From: Lycorma delicatula
Lineage: Eukaryota > Arthropoda > Insecta > Hemiptera > Fulgoridae
Assembly: GCF_047948215.1 (NCBI RefSeq)
Contig: NC_134458.1
Location: forward strand, 142,828,036-142,892,035
Reading direction: 5' to 3'
Length of the DNA: 64,000 nucleotides
Numbering within the stretch: position 1 is the stretch's first letter; each line of letters opens with the position of its first letter. A program made the position numbers and the translations under genes. Below are positions 24,901 to 39,900 of the stretch, in pieces. A model generated the notes under the pieces. That model was not told where the DNA came from. It ran no database searches and worked only from the letters and a program-made list of their open reading frames with translations.

Positions 24901-27900
24901 ATTATATTAATAATGTTAAACTTATTATATTACACTATTATTGTATGAATAATTAAACTAAACTAGTAAAGTAAAATTAAATTATTTGACTAACCCAGAT
25001 TTCTTATTATTTTATATGAACACAGCTAAATAATGGAATAAAAAATTCTGCATCCGTAACATAAGATAATCTGTTGCAGTTTACTACAGCACTATTTATA
25101 TTTTATTAACTTAATAATTTCTGAACTTGTGTTATTTTAGTGCTAGTATTAAATAAAAACTTGAAATTTGTATATAATATATTTTTACAATACCACTGTA
25201 TGTTAAAGTATCAAAAATTATACCAATAGGTTAATAATTACAATAACATCATTATTAATAATGTATGTCACCTAAATGGTACTGCAGCATATTGCTGTCA
25301 AGCACTCAACTCATTGCTATGAAGAAAACATCTAATCTGTTCTTCATCTATAACATGTACACAGTGCAATACTTATAAAAACAATATGTACATCACTAAG
25401 TCTGTAATCTTAATATCTGAATTCAACTGATGATTAAACAAAACTTAGTGCAGTTGTTTGAAAGCCAATATAGTGGTGTTTTAGGAACCAGTCATCTTAT
25501 GTCTATTCATCATCTGTGGATATATCTAAGTTAACTAAGATTAATTAACAGTCATGATTGTCAGATTGATAAGTAATCATTTATCTGTATTGCTAGCTCC
25601 TGACAGTGGATTGGTGTCAGGAAGGATACTTGAATAAAAAAAATCTTGCTAATCTCCTCTCGGAAAAAAGGAGGATAAAGGACAAAAAAAAATTTTTTCA
25701 GGCTGTTGTATCATCAAAATCTATCAAATAATAATATACCAGCAGGTTTACCTCTGTAAGATAATTATAGCTACTACTATCACATCACTTGAACAAAAGA
25801 AAGCATAATTAGTTAGCATTCTTTTATCATAGAAATAAAATCATAGAAAATATAAAATGATTATATAATTTAATACATTTTTAACGGTTAGATGATGAAG
25901 ATAAAATTTAATATACATATTTAATATACATATTCCAAAATGATGAACATTAAACTGATTCCCAATAAAGACCTGTACAATAAAACAGAAAGATGCGATG
26001 AAATGCGTAAAAGATGCAATGAGAAAAGAACTTCTACAGTCATCTCTCTGGAATAAATGACAACAGATTTACAAAAAAAATCATTGAATTTCTCAGTTCT
26101 AGAAAAACAAAGAGCAAATCGCTGAAAATGATTTAAGAAGATCAGCAGAACTAAGCGTAATAGAAGAAGCCATTAAAAACAGAAAAAACTAAGAAAGAAC
26201 TAGAAAATCAAAATCAAAGGTTTCAGGGAAAACCAAAGTCAAAATAATGACAAAACACAAGAACAAGCGAAAGCCATGTCTGAAAGAATTAAAGCTTACT
26301 GCAAAATAGAAAAGTCATAATGCATAAGGAGGATTTAATTTATCCCTAAGGGTGGGTGATTAGGAAGAGGTGGAAACTTTTAAAAAAATCCTGATTAAGA
26401 AAATAATTTACATTGATTATAAACTGATGATTCTATAACTTAGGGAAAATCTCTTGGAATAATAACAATTCTGGAAATAAAATATGTTAAATAAATAAAG
26501 GTAAAATGCCAGTAGCCTAGCCGTATGTTAAGATAAATCTACATTTGTATCTATGTTACATTTATGATCTTCCTAATTCAAGCCATAATATATACTAATA
26601 ATATGGTCTGTATTAATTTTAACTAAATGAATAAGAATGATGTGGTTATATGAAACTGCTTACAACATAAATTTTGTGATATGAAGATGGTGATACAAAT
26701 AGAGATTCACCATGTCAAACCAGTTCCCTGGATATTACTAAAATTAAAAAAATGCTGCATAAAATTTCTGCATGCTGTTATTATTTGTTAGAGGCAAATA
26801 ACCAATAGCAGCCCATGTTACTTAAAAAAAGTAATAATCATTAAAAAAGAAAATGCTAGAAAGTTCATTTGTTATTAATTACTAACACTTGTGTATGGTA
26901 CAAGATCGATTATGATGTGTTCAGCCAATCAAATCATATGGAATTCTCTATAATTTTGTATGCAGTAACTGTGTCATTAAGTTTATATTTAATTAAACTG
27001 TTTTTATTATCTTACTACTGATATAAGTCTACAAACTTTGCTATTCACTAAGTTCCCTGGTACTCAAAGATACTTTTTCTTATCTCATTCAGTTCTATAT
27101 AAGTTGCTTTAATGATACCTTTTTGTTATTTTAATAATTTTAAACTTCCAAATTTCAGCTTATTTTTCTAAAATATTTCTAATTGTTGTGATCAATTCAA
27201 AACATTAGAAGCAGTAACCACTCTTTAATAATTTTTATATATAATAGTTTTTTTTTTTTAATTCCTCATCTTCTGTTGGTATATTAAGTTTGAAAATGTA
27301 CATATTTAATTTAACAACATTTTATATCATCATTTACACCTTTTAAATTTCACCAGTTAACAATTTTTTTCTAGCTTTACTTTTTACAAGTTCATTGTTA
27401 ATATTTTTTTTTTGCAGTTGTGTTATATCTTTTCTGCTTCCGAGACCTTAAGTTCCTTAATTTGTAAACTGTGTAATAACTGAAATTTTACTGGTCTTTT
27501 TTCCATTTCATATGGTATGTCTAATATCAAATATTTTATTTATAGAAGGTAATTTTGTGTTTGTGTTACTTTTTTTCAATTTATAAAATGCAGTTTGATT
27601 GTAAACCCCATTTTTTTTTATATGTTCTGAAGTGTTACTGATTGGGGGGTCATTAGCAACTAATAAATGAATACATGAAATTAAACAGCAACTGTCATTT
27701 AACATTTACTATTTACTGCAGCAAATTTATTAAACATGACTTTAGGTATTTGCATTTTATCCTAAATTCACTGCCTTCAATTTTCTGTATGCTATTTTGT
27801 AAGAAGTTTCAGATTCCCTGAGAACAATCAGGTTGTAAGGGATGAAGTTTATCCAAGTCTTGCATTCAGAGGATAAGCATTTTCAAATATTTAGATGTTA

Positions 27901-30900
27901 ATTAAAATAGGAAAAGATAAAGTAGCAGTGATTTTCACTAAGTTTTTATTAATAGTATGCAATTCTTATATTTTCTGTTTCAGACCAATGTATCATTATG
28001 ATCCATCAAATGGTAATGTACCGGCAGGTTTTTCTCCAGCAGCAATAAATCTTTCAGTAAAATGTGTAGCTGCAACACAAATGAAATGTAACGAACCAAG
28101 GTCACCTGGAGGTGGTTCTGTCATGGACTTGTCTACATCCAGTGTTACATCTACAAGTCCACAGGTAAATAACATTTTTTTAATGATTTTTGATAGTATT
28201 TTTAAGCATCTTTTTCAAATAATCAATTTTTTTATGGTGTGAATTAAAAGTCATAACTTTACATTTACTGAACTGAATTCAAGCCAGTCGTTTCTACGAT
28301 TGTGCCAATAATTGAGTATAAGTTTCCAGTGATCAATTATGCCAGTGATCAAAGTATAAGTTCAAATTTCAAAACTTATAAGATTATATTTATTAGTTCA
28401 TATGCTCCAATCTCCATAAATTACTGATGTACTTATTTGTACATTAGTTCCAAGATTTGTGGCAAAATGACCAATCTCTGTTTTTAATCTGAAAGGTTCT
28501 GGGTTTGATCAGATTTGGCATTTTTCACAGATTGCACAATAGTGTCATCAGTCTTTCACTGGCATGGATTCATTGCATAGAAAAAAAATTAAATTTATAA
28601 ATAAATAGAGTAAAAATCATGTATGACAGAAGCAATCAAATATTAAAGTAGAGGATAATGTACCAGTTTGAGATTTTGAATTTTTATATCTAAGAAGTAA
28701 AGTAACAGGGGATGGCCAAAGGTCAGGTAAATATAAAAAATAAACTGGCAAATGCAAGAGCTTTCATGTTAAAAAGGGAAGTCTGCTGTTATCAAATAGA
28801 CATCAAAGGATTAACAAGTCACTAAAAATATTTATCTGGAACATAGCATTTAGTAAAATATGGAAAATAAGAAAAGAAAGGAGTAGCAAATACTTTAGAG
28901 ATTAATGTCACACGGCATGCATGATTCTGTTTGGTGTCATAACTAAACATTTGTAAGTGATCTGAGATGAAACATGTCATTCCCAAAACTGACATATCCA
29001 TTCTCAGGGACAATCAACGACTTATGCAAGGATTGCTAGAAAAGTGGTTTCTTATTTCCCATTGCTACTTTCATTGAACTGAATGTACTGTTAAAACATT
29101 ATTTCACATTCCAAGCCTAGTGAAATGCACGTTATATTCACCCCCTCTTTTACTTTTACTCTATATCACTTTACCCCTATATGACTTTTACTCTACTTAC
29201 TATAGGAATCACTACTATATACTGAACATTACTACAATTGGAAAAATAACTCTTTATTTCTTTTTTACTTAACTGTTTTACTTAAATCACAATCATAAAA
29301 GATATTAGAATAGATTAGTGTAGAGTAAAGAATTAGTATAACCCCTTTTATTAAGACAATTTAGAATTCATACACTTTGCCTCTATCCAGTAGGAGATTT
29401 TTTTACATTCTTAATGTTGCCCCTGTATTACTTTTGCAGTGTTTTTGCATATTTAGTTGTTTAATTTTTTTTTTTTTTTTGCTTGAATATTCAGTTAAAT
29501 ATTATATAAGTCTTACAAATATATGTATACTCTATATACATGTACCTGTACAGATGCCCTCATCTGTACATTTTCACCTTACAGTTAGCATAAAAAAATA
29601 ATGAAAGAGAATTTATTTTATTTCATAAATAATTGTTTGCTCTAAGCAATAAAACATTGGAGATTATAAAAAATAATTGTTATTCATAAAATGTGAAATA
29701 GAGCAATTACTGTAACCAAAAAATTCTACATTTAAACAGAAGTTACTGATATTGGAAACAGATGCATAATTTTATAGAATTCATTACCCAAACTATTCAT
29801 GTGTAAATGGAAGTGTATCTTGTTTCATTATTCTTCTACAAGTTCCAACATACATTTCTTGAATGTAATCTTGCACTTCCTTATAAAGACTAAATGTGAA
29901 TGCATGGACTATGTAGTCGCATGGTGAAGTAGATTATTTTTGGACCTTTGAACCATAGCATGGACACAGAGCGAAAGCATTAACGTAGAGATACATATAA
30001 TCAGAAAATAAAGTATTAAAATTTTAAAAAAATAATTGTTTGTCTTGTATTGACATTAATTTTTTTTTTTTTTGCTTTTTTAGGCTGCTCCTTATGGTTC
30101 AAATAGCTTAAGTCCACATCAATATGGAGGACAGAGAGGTAGCCCACAAGCAGCTAAAAGTCCTCATCATACTTCTAGTCCACAAGTGCCGAGCCCACAA
30201 GGGCAGACTCTCGATCTTAGTGTCAATAGGTAATATTTATTATCCTAAATTATATTATTAATTACATGTATTGAAATTTTTTTTATTTAAAACCTTAATA
30301 CTATGTGTCTTGGAAATAATAATGTATAAAATAATAAGTATGAGGTAACTCATTACTGAAAAAATAATCATTTTTATCAATATAATTTAGACTTCACTAT
30401 CTACTGATTTGTTTACCATCCTTCCAAGCTTGATCCTGAGTTACCAAACATTAGGTTTGTGGAACTGTACTTATTTATTGTTTTTAACAATTCATTATAT
30501 AAAAAGGATAATCGCTTAAAAGAAAACGATCAGGTATCCTCCAAGTCATCATCAGCATCATCACATTGTTATCTGCCTTGAAGCAAATCCCTTATGTTAC
30601 ATCCATCCCTACTTTCCTCTTTCCATTTAATTTTTTTAATTCCTAATAGCTCCTATTTCCTTTTAAATCACCTAAAATTTTTATTCTTTTCTTGCCTTGT
30701 TTTTGCAACTTCTGCTGATTCTTCTATTACTGCTTTAACTAACCATTCTCTTTTAAGATAATGTCCCAACCAATTAGGTTGCCTGCTCCCAAATGATCCC
30801 ATTAGCCTCGACTATCATTAATGCAGTTACTTATATTACTTCACCCTGTGTTCACTTAATCTTCTCTAATCTGTTCCACATTCACATTTCAAATGCAGCC

Positions 30901-33900
30901 TTTTTCTTATTTTCTTAGTTTGCATGTTTCACAACTATATGAACATTTACTTCAAGCATAGTGTTTCACAAGATACTTTTCCATATCATTCTCCATCTTA
31001 TTACACAACAGCTATTACTCTTTTTTAAACGCTTCCTTCCTTAACCATTGATGTTCTGGTTTTTATTTCATTTTCACTTTTTTAATCTTCTGTTAACGTG
31101 GTACCAAAGTATCAGTACTATTTACTCCTACAATTCTTCCTTGTTTTACATAAATATTCATCGGTATATTGTCATCGGTATCCTGTCCTTATTGCTTTTG
31201 TTTTCTTAAAATTTATTTTTATTTTAAATTCTGTCATAACATCAATTGAGATCATAGTGTTTTTGTCTTTAACAAAGAATATCAAATATCTGATGCAGGA
31301 CTTGTTAGTCCTGCATCTAGTCTCTTTGTTAAGAGTAAATATTTTATCATCAGTGTATTAGATGTGAAAATAGTTGAGCAAAAAACATTATGAAGTATGA
31401 AATATTGTTATAAAACAACAGAGTTTCCCATGAAACACTTTTATATTGAATACAGTTTCTTAAAGTAGAAAGAAATAAAATCAAAGCAATAGAAGAGATA
31501 AAAAGAAAGACTAATGGGTAGTTTTTCCATTATTCATTTCACTAATCTTTTCTTGGATGAAGTATTTTTTAAATATGTATATGTAAAACATTAATTTTGT
31601 TTCCTTTTAATTAAAAATGTGTTTTTTATTTTATACTTTGCTTTTCACTGCATTTAACCTTAACCTAATTTATTAAATTAAATGTAAAGAAAATTAAATA
31701 AATAAGAAAGAAAAAGTTGCTATTTGTAACAAAAATGAATGATTTAAGTCAACATAACTTGAATGCAAATATTTAGAGCTTATTGTGTAAATAAAGATTG
31801 CCATTTTATTTTAAAAATGACTTGGTTCTGCTGCGTTTTATTATTTGTTATTCAATTTTAAAAATATATTTTTTTAACTATTGAGTATTTAATATAAAGG
31901 TTTTATTAAAATAGGTTAAAAAGTTAATCAATTTGTGAAAGATTGATGAAATTAAACATAAAATTGTCCCTCCAGGTCCTAGTTCTTATATATTGCTTAA
32001 AAGGAAAACACCTTAGTTTAAATTCTGATTTATTTTTCCTACTAAAAATGATTTTAAATTTTTATATGCTAAATTCTTATCTCTCTAACCATTTCTCTAA
32101 AAAAACATTATTATTTGTTAAATAACAAAAAACTATTATTGTCTTTGTTGTTTGGGAATGGAACTGTTGTTTGAAATTTCATAAAATGCTCTATATGAAT
32201 GATTTTCAAAAAAGTCTTTATTTTTTAATCTTTTTATTAAAAATAAACCTTTGGTTAATAAATTATAAAAGAAAAAAAACTTTTATCCAGGTTAGAAGTA
32301 AAGAGAAAAAATATATTCCAGTTTGAATATTTATTCAGATTAGATATTAGTTTAAATTTTTTTTTAAATTGCACTAGGATATTGTTTTAAATAAGATTTT
32401 TTTCTATTAAAAATGTCTTGCTAAAATTCTAAAAATGTGATCATATTTAAAAACAAACATTTTCTCAAAGTATGGCGTTTATCCTTGTTTGGAATTTAAG
32501 TAATGTTTCAGTAAAAGAGCTATAAATTTTAATAAAAAAATTTATTTTCACTTGAAAATATTTTAAATATGTATACTCACTCAGTAGATCTCTTCTTTAT
32601 GATTTATTTTTTTTTGTTTTATACATATACATTTTTTTTTTTCATCAAGAGGAGATAGCCTGCTTGAATTGTGATTTCAATTAGGGTTATGGTTAAGTTC
32701 ATCCAACGAGTTTTGTAAAAAACAAATTGACCCTTCTTACAAGATGCCTGGACAGAGTGCCAGAAATTTTGTTAAATATGTAGTTTAATTCCATATTCCA
32801 TGAACAGCTAAAATGCTATGAAAAAAACATATTCTGATCTAGTTATATCCACAAAACTTCCAAATTTTTTGTATGTAGATATTATTTATTCAATTTTTAT
32901 ATCTAATGAAGTAAATATTTGTAACATGATGAAAGAGAAAATAAATTTTAAAATAAATAAAATTTCTACAATTTACTGTATGTATTGCATAAAGAGCTAT
33001 GAATTTTTAACAGTGAATCATAATCAGATCAAATTTATTATAATGTAATTTTTTACTTAAATTACATCTTTATTATAAGTTTTAAAAATGTTACATTAAA
33101 ATGATTTGCTGATGCTATGGTAGAAGCAGAAATGGGTTACTAACTCTGTGTTAGTGTTGAATCATTGAGTAGATATAGAAATTTATAAAAATCAAATTAT
33201 CAATGGATGAAGCCTTTACTTGATGAAAGTCCATCATAACAAAAAAAAAAATGAAAATAAAATATATTTTTAGATTTTCACAAAATTAATTTAAAAAAAG
33301 AATAACAGCTGTTCAGTACACAGTAACTTCTTTAGATGTTACTTACAGAATACCCATTCTGTACTTTTTTAAAATTAATTTTGTGAAAATGTAAAAAACA
33401 TATTTTGTTTTCATTTTCTTTTTGTTAAAAATCAAACTTTCTTACAAAAGATAATATCATTATCAATTGATATGTATCAAGATTTATGTAATTTTTGTTC
33501 TTTAATTTAAATAAATTAACTTAACATGATTAAACACTAGTATAAATAACTTTACATTCATAAATGTGATGATGCTTTGTTGTTATATTTTGTCATGACT
33601 GATTTTTGGTAATATGATATCAAATTTCATTAGTTAGGTAATTGACATGATACTGGATTTTTTATTGTGTGTACTCAGAGTTGGGTGGTGCGTTTTTAGG
33701 GGCACTGGTCGACCTGTATTCCCAGGTGCTGTCCCACCTGGAGCATACAGTAGAGATTCAACGCCAGATAGTGGTGGTTCTCATTATCTTGAGTCATATA
33801 GAGACGTTAATGGTAAGCTATTTTTTATACTATTATTTCATATTACTTTTTTCTATAATAAAATCACCATAACTTATATCCATTTTTTTTGCAAAAATAA

Positions 33901-36900
33901 AACAAAAAATGGGTAGCTTACTTCTAGAGTTAAAATAATAAAAGTCATGTTTTTACTATGTTTTTATGACCTGAAATAATTTTCTAAAACAGCATGGCTA
34001 ATAATGTTGATTTTATGGTGCTATAGGATTCAGTTCAAAATTTCATAAAAACATTAACAATTTGCATAATGCTTCAAGAGAAGTGTAAGAAACAGCTTTA
34101 AGAAATCTAGAGGGATATTTTAAATTCCATGAAATCATTTTTTCAGCCTTTACTCGAATAAAAACCTCTATTTGATGTAATTTACAGCCTTTAATTGATA
34201 TACTGCAATGAACCAAACTTACCGCCATTGCTACCTCAACTTCAGGATATGTTATGCAGCTTTATTTAGTGAGCAAGGATCTGTTGGTATCTATACATCC
34301 TTTGATGATGATTTAATATTGAAGATGTACAGTATTTTATTAAATATTCTGTTATATTGCAAAATGTAATATTTTTTGTTTATGCATAGCACAATCAGAT
34401 ATTTCAAACTTCAAAGCTTCTCTGGTGAATTTCATAACTAATGAAAGAAATATTTAAAGAATTAGTTTTGAAGAATTCCAACATGAAAGGGAAGAATGAC
34501 AAATGTAAATCTAACTATACAATCAATTTTTTAAATGAAGTTTTTTTATTTAGAAAAGAAGTTGTTCAAACACCTTAATCATAGAAAGCTCTAAAAGGTA
34601 AAACTTAAAAAGGAAACATAAAAGATCCTTAAGATTAAATTTAAAGATAAAACAAAAATTCCTTAAAATTAGAAACATAAAATTTCTAAGTTAAAACCAT
34701 CCATTTAATTAAACATAAAATTTAGGAAAGAGTAGGAAATGAAAATGATACTTTATAATTTTTTTTCATCCATATGACAAAAGATAAAATTGGACTACAC
34801 TCTACTTATGTTGATCTAAATAATTGTTCTCGGTATTAAATTAACATCAGAATTGAATTAAAATGTAATAAACATTAACGTTATAAGTCTAGTATAGGAG
34901 CATTGTTTAACTACGTAAGAATAAACAAATAAACTCTATTAACTTTTAATTATAGTTGTTTGCAAAATTTCCATTTGTAAGTAGTGTAACAAAATAAATT
35001 AGAGGTTATTTCATGACTATATTATTATATGTTTTGAGGGTAGATCAGGAAATGGCTGTAAATAAAAATAAACTCTCTAAATATTTTTGTATTTAATTAT
35101 TTTGTTTTATTATATTATTAAAAATGACATATTGTTTCTTTCTTGATACTGAGTCTTGCTGTTGGCATGACAAATTGTATCTACCATGAATAATGTGGGT
35201 GTACTATATTTGTTATGACAACATAGTGTACTCTTATTATTTGTTTACAAGACAACATATTCAATTTGTTTTTGAATGAATTTACTTTATATACCAATGT
35301 TTTAGTTTACATACAGTAATTAGTTTGTCTTTTCTGCCGGTTTACATACTCAGATCAATATATAGATGGTACATTATTTTTCATCATCCAGTCAAGTTGT
35401 GTATCTTCATCTGCCATAAATTACTTTTCCTACTGAAATCACAATACTTATTGTTTGTGTTATAATTCATCAAACCATTTTGATATACTTAAATGATTCA
35501 AACTTATCACCATTGCTACCTCAACTTCAGGATATGTTATGCAGCTTTATTTAGTGAGTGAGGATCTGTTGGTATCTACGTCCCTTGATGATGAAGTAAT
35601 ATCGCAGATGTATTTGTGTTCTCGCTTTACCAGAACACGATGTGTTGAAATTTACAGCCCAATAAGTCTCAGCTAAATGGAATCAAGTAACAGATAAAAT
35701 TAAAATTTTACTAATACCACTAGACCTTGATTTTCTTAAATAATGAATATTTTTCTTCTGCACTTTCAGCTAATTTTTTTCTTAGTTGTCCTTGAAATTT
35801 TACCAAATTGTTTACTTCCCAAAAATTTGTATGGGCTATTTCACACGGTACTTGTGTATTAATCTTAAAAGTTGTATTTTATAATTTTAACCATGATGGC
35901 AATATTATGGATGAAATATATAATACAGGTTATGATGAGATTAAAAGAAAAGATGTGCTAAATGATTTAATGGAACTAGAAAAGGAGGCAGTGATATGCT
36001 TTTAGATATGAATGAATAAATAGATGTTGCAATGAGATGTGATATTAGCAAATAAGAGAATGATGTACAGTGAAATTAGTAAAGTAATGAGAATAACAAA
36101 TCATATTAATGAGAAAGAAAAAGATGAAAGAGAATATGTGAAGAAGGTGAGGTGAAAACTTAAATATAGCATAAAGAAAGATGAAATTTTTGACACCCAA
36201 TGTGTTACTTGGAACTACAGCTTAATTAAACAACTTATTGCCCTAGAAATTAGAAAATGGCAATAATATACAGCAAAATGAAATGTTGCAGTGGGTAAAA
36301 CTTAAATCACACATTTTGTAAAAAAACACAAATAGAAAAAAAAATAGAATTAATGTGATACTACAGTATATTAATCTTTTACTTGTTTAAGGTCAGAATG
36401 TAACAGTTAATAAAATCTGTTTAATTGGTGACAGTTCTGTTTTGTTGTAAATATAAAGGTCTCAGAAAATAATTGTAAGAAAAATGTATGATTTTATTTT
36501 TTTTAATAGCTAAGATTATATTAATCTGAAATACAAGGTGCTACCCAAAAGTTCGGGGAATTTCAACATAAAAATAAAATAGCTTACCATAACTTATAAT
36601 TCCCATTGTCTCCTTTAAAGTAATCCCCTTGAACATTGATACAGTGATCCCAGCGTTTTTCCCATGATTCCATGCATCCCTGGAAGTCTGCAGGTGTGTG
36701 TTCGAAGCACATTCTGTGTTTCTTCCTGAATCTCCTCAATTGTGTTAAAACGGCGGCCTTTCAATTGAAATTTTATTTTCAGAAAGAGAAAAAAGTCGCA
36801 CGGGGCAAGGTCAGGCGAATATGGTGGGTGGGGATTTTTTTGGCTGAATTTTTCAATTCACTACAGACAGCTACACGATTTTGTTTCTGGTCGCTGTTCA

Positions 36901-39900
36901 ACAGTCTCAGTACAAATTTTTCAGCAATGCGTCTCATGTTCAAATTGTCCGACAAGATGCGTTGCATGGACCCATATGACATTTGTATGATTGCACAAAC
37001 ATCATGGATTGTTTGTCTACGATCTGCAACAATAGCTTCTCACACTTTCGCAATGTTTTCCGGTGTTGCGCTCGTTGATGGTCTTCCTGAACGCTCATCG
37101 TCATCGACTGTCGTTCGTCCAGGTTTGAATCATTTGTACCACAAAAAAGTTTTACTTTTACTCATAGAATTGTCACCAAGTGCTTCCACAAGTATGCGAT
37201 GGGTTTCTGCACCAGTTTTTTTAAGCATGAAGCAAAATTTGATGCAGGTTCTTTGCTCTTTAAAATCTGCCATTTAGAACTTTGCCGAAGCAGTAAAACA
37301 CAACGTTACACAACCACACGAAAGTCAACAATGCAGCCTCTCACCGTCACAGCTGCTGGAACACTGATTCACAAAGAGTACTGTCAGCCACATCTAGCGG
37401 CAGCAGGTCGTACCAGCAATGGTTCGCACACGAAATTCAAATTCCCTGAACTTTTGGGTAGCACCTGGTATATTAATTGTGCTGATAATTCATACATATC
37501 ATCGTAAAATAACTATTGTCATTTTAATAGTATAGAAAGTTATTTATTGTGACAATTAGTTATTAATAGAAAAGTAATTCTCCCATCTAACCAATATATT
37601 AAACCTACTACTTGTCCATTTGACTGAGCTAAGTTTAAACTGTTAACTATCTACTGTGTGTGTGTGTGTTTGTGTGTGTATATATATATATATTAGGTTA
37701 TCATTTAACTCATATCACCAAAAGTTGATATGTCATGATAAATTAGAAAAAAACTGATACTAAAGAGTTACTCCTTTCTGATTATGTTTTTTTTCTTTTT
37801 TTAAATATATAAACATTATTCTAAATAATTGATTTTAACATTAATACCAATTATTTAGTGTTGCTTTTTTATTATTATTCAAACCAGTTTCTCTGCTGTA
37901 AGAATTAAATATAAGGAATTTATAGAAAATCACTTATTAGGAAGACATTGATGATTGTTTTGTATAATGAATTTTAATTTCATAACACACATGTTATTCT
38001 TAAAGTTGAACTATTATATATGAAGGAGATTGATAATTGAGGTACTTATAAAAGTAGTTTTTCTTTTAAAAAAATGTACATATAAATATATTTAGGAACA
38101 TAAAAATACTATGCTTACATTTACTTTTTATGGTAGATTTATTGATTTAAATAATTTATTTAAAAATGTATGTGTTTAAACAGGTAATTGAGAATATAAA
38201 ATGTTATAGGTTACTTACAATTACAAAATTAGAACAAAAGAAAATTCAGTACAGAAGTTCAATTAAATCGGTCATATAATGTATGACTAATAATTTTTTT
38301 TTATCATAATAAAACTTCATTTGGTTTAAAAGTAATATTTAAGTAAATACTAAAGGAACTTAGATGATAATAATAATTATTATAACAATAGCTAAAATTT
38401 TAAAATTGTATAATTCTTTTCATAAAGTCATAAAGATCATTTAATTGTTTACTTAAAAGAGAGGGGTTGTAAGAGCATCCAAATTTAATTAGAAATCATT
38501 GTACTTCATAGTCAAAATGTTTCTCTGTTCATTTAGTTGAAACCAAAAAAAACATACAATATATACACTCACACATAAAATTGCAGTGAATAAATGACTG
38601 ACCAACTGACTTGTATTCTCTTGGGAGCAGCTGTATTACCCAGTAAGTTGGCCCGTTGTTATTGACATTGCTATAGTAACATATCTCTCAAATTGTAGAA
38701 TATGTAATTAATGTTTTCATGTACTCTCTACACATTTCACAATGAGTGTTGTTCATTTGTCACATTCGTTCATTCGTTTTCATGGATTTCACTCTCCTTC
38801 CCTCTCAATCACTTTCTCCCTTTCTGGTTGAATATAACATAACAATAATATATAACCACATATATTGGAATTCATACAATTCATTGCTAACTAATGTTAT
38901 ATCCAGTGTAGTTGTTAGAATATTTAGCCTAAATATTTTCTCCCTTGAATCAATTTGATTTGTAACGTTTTAGTCTGAGTTATAAATATGTATGATATTT
39001 CCAAACCTTTGTTGTAGTTGTTACCATTGTTGATTTGTATTCATTAGTTATAATTTAATTCATTCTAATATATACAATACAGCAATAACATATTTTTTAA
39101 TCAGTTTAAACTATTGTACATATCGAATTAAATGAATATATTACTTTTAACTCGCTATTAAAAAAAAAAAAAAATTAAAATTAGTCAATTCTTTTGTGAA
39201 TTTATTGGTTTTTTGTTTAAGATTCTTATTTTTGAATCCAAAATTTTTATAAAACAGGTAATTTTTGGTCATTAAAATTTTTTCCAGAACCAAAGAAACT
39301 AGGCAACTAGAATGAATGAAATAAAATCATTCTTGAAATTGGCATAGCCATTTTCAAGAATACTATGTCCCATTTCACCCATTCTAAGGAAAGTGAAGAG
39401 TGAAGTGGTTTCATTTTTTCTTCTTCATTGAGACATCTTCAACTCTGCGTGTGACATCTTCCTCATTCTGCTCACCTCACAGGGAATGGCTGTGTTGTTA
39501 ATACCTTTACTCTCAGGAAAAGCAACTGTGACTAATACTTCATATCTCATATCCTTTACAAGGCTTTATGGCTATGTTTAATTTTTTAAATTTAGCAAAT
39601 TATCATTACATCACCAAAAATTAATCATTAATAAATAAAAATAAAGTTATTCAGAGAAATTACAATACTTATTAATTAAATATCTAGATTTAAAAAAGTT
39701 ATAATTCTTATCGTTATAAAAGAAAATATAATAATTTTACAGTATCGTTATTAAAAAATGGAAAATTACATCTGTTGCTCTGTTGAATTGATTTTTAGTA
39801 AAAAGGTATTTAATTGCTTTGTCATAAAAATTTTATCTGAGATTTTTGCATTTTTGGGCTATAGGGATCTTCAAACAAGATTTGTTAATATATACAGAGT

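Larger units (their letters stand above)
28165..30083 (+). other. MYT1-like: Intron 5 of the MYT1-like gene
   Basis: gtaaat to tttag, 1.9 kb. It contains a SINE (28425-28580) and a LINE relic (28660-28860). The rest is AT-rich with no recognised feature. Confidence 0.85.
30230..33699 (+). other. MYT1-like: Intron 6 of the MYT1-like gene
   Basis: gtaata to tttttag, 3.5 kb. It contains a LINE relic on the minus strand (30528-31075) and a fold-back structure (33222-33445). Otherwise AT-rich. Confidence 0.85.

Noticed and set aside
36672..37277. 201-codon plus-strand frame as a host gene
   Set aside because: It lies wholly within the mariner derivative whose real coding direction is minus; an antisense shadow.
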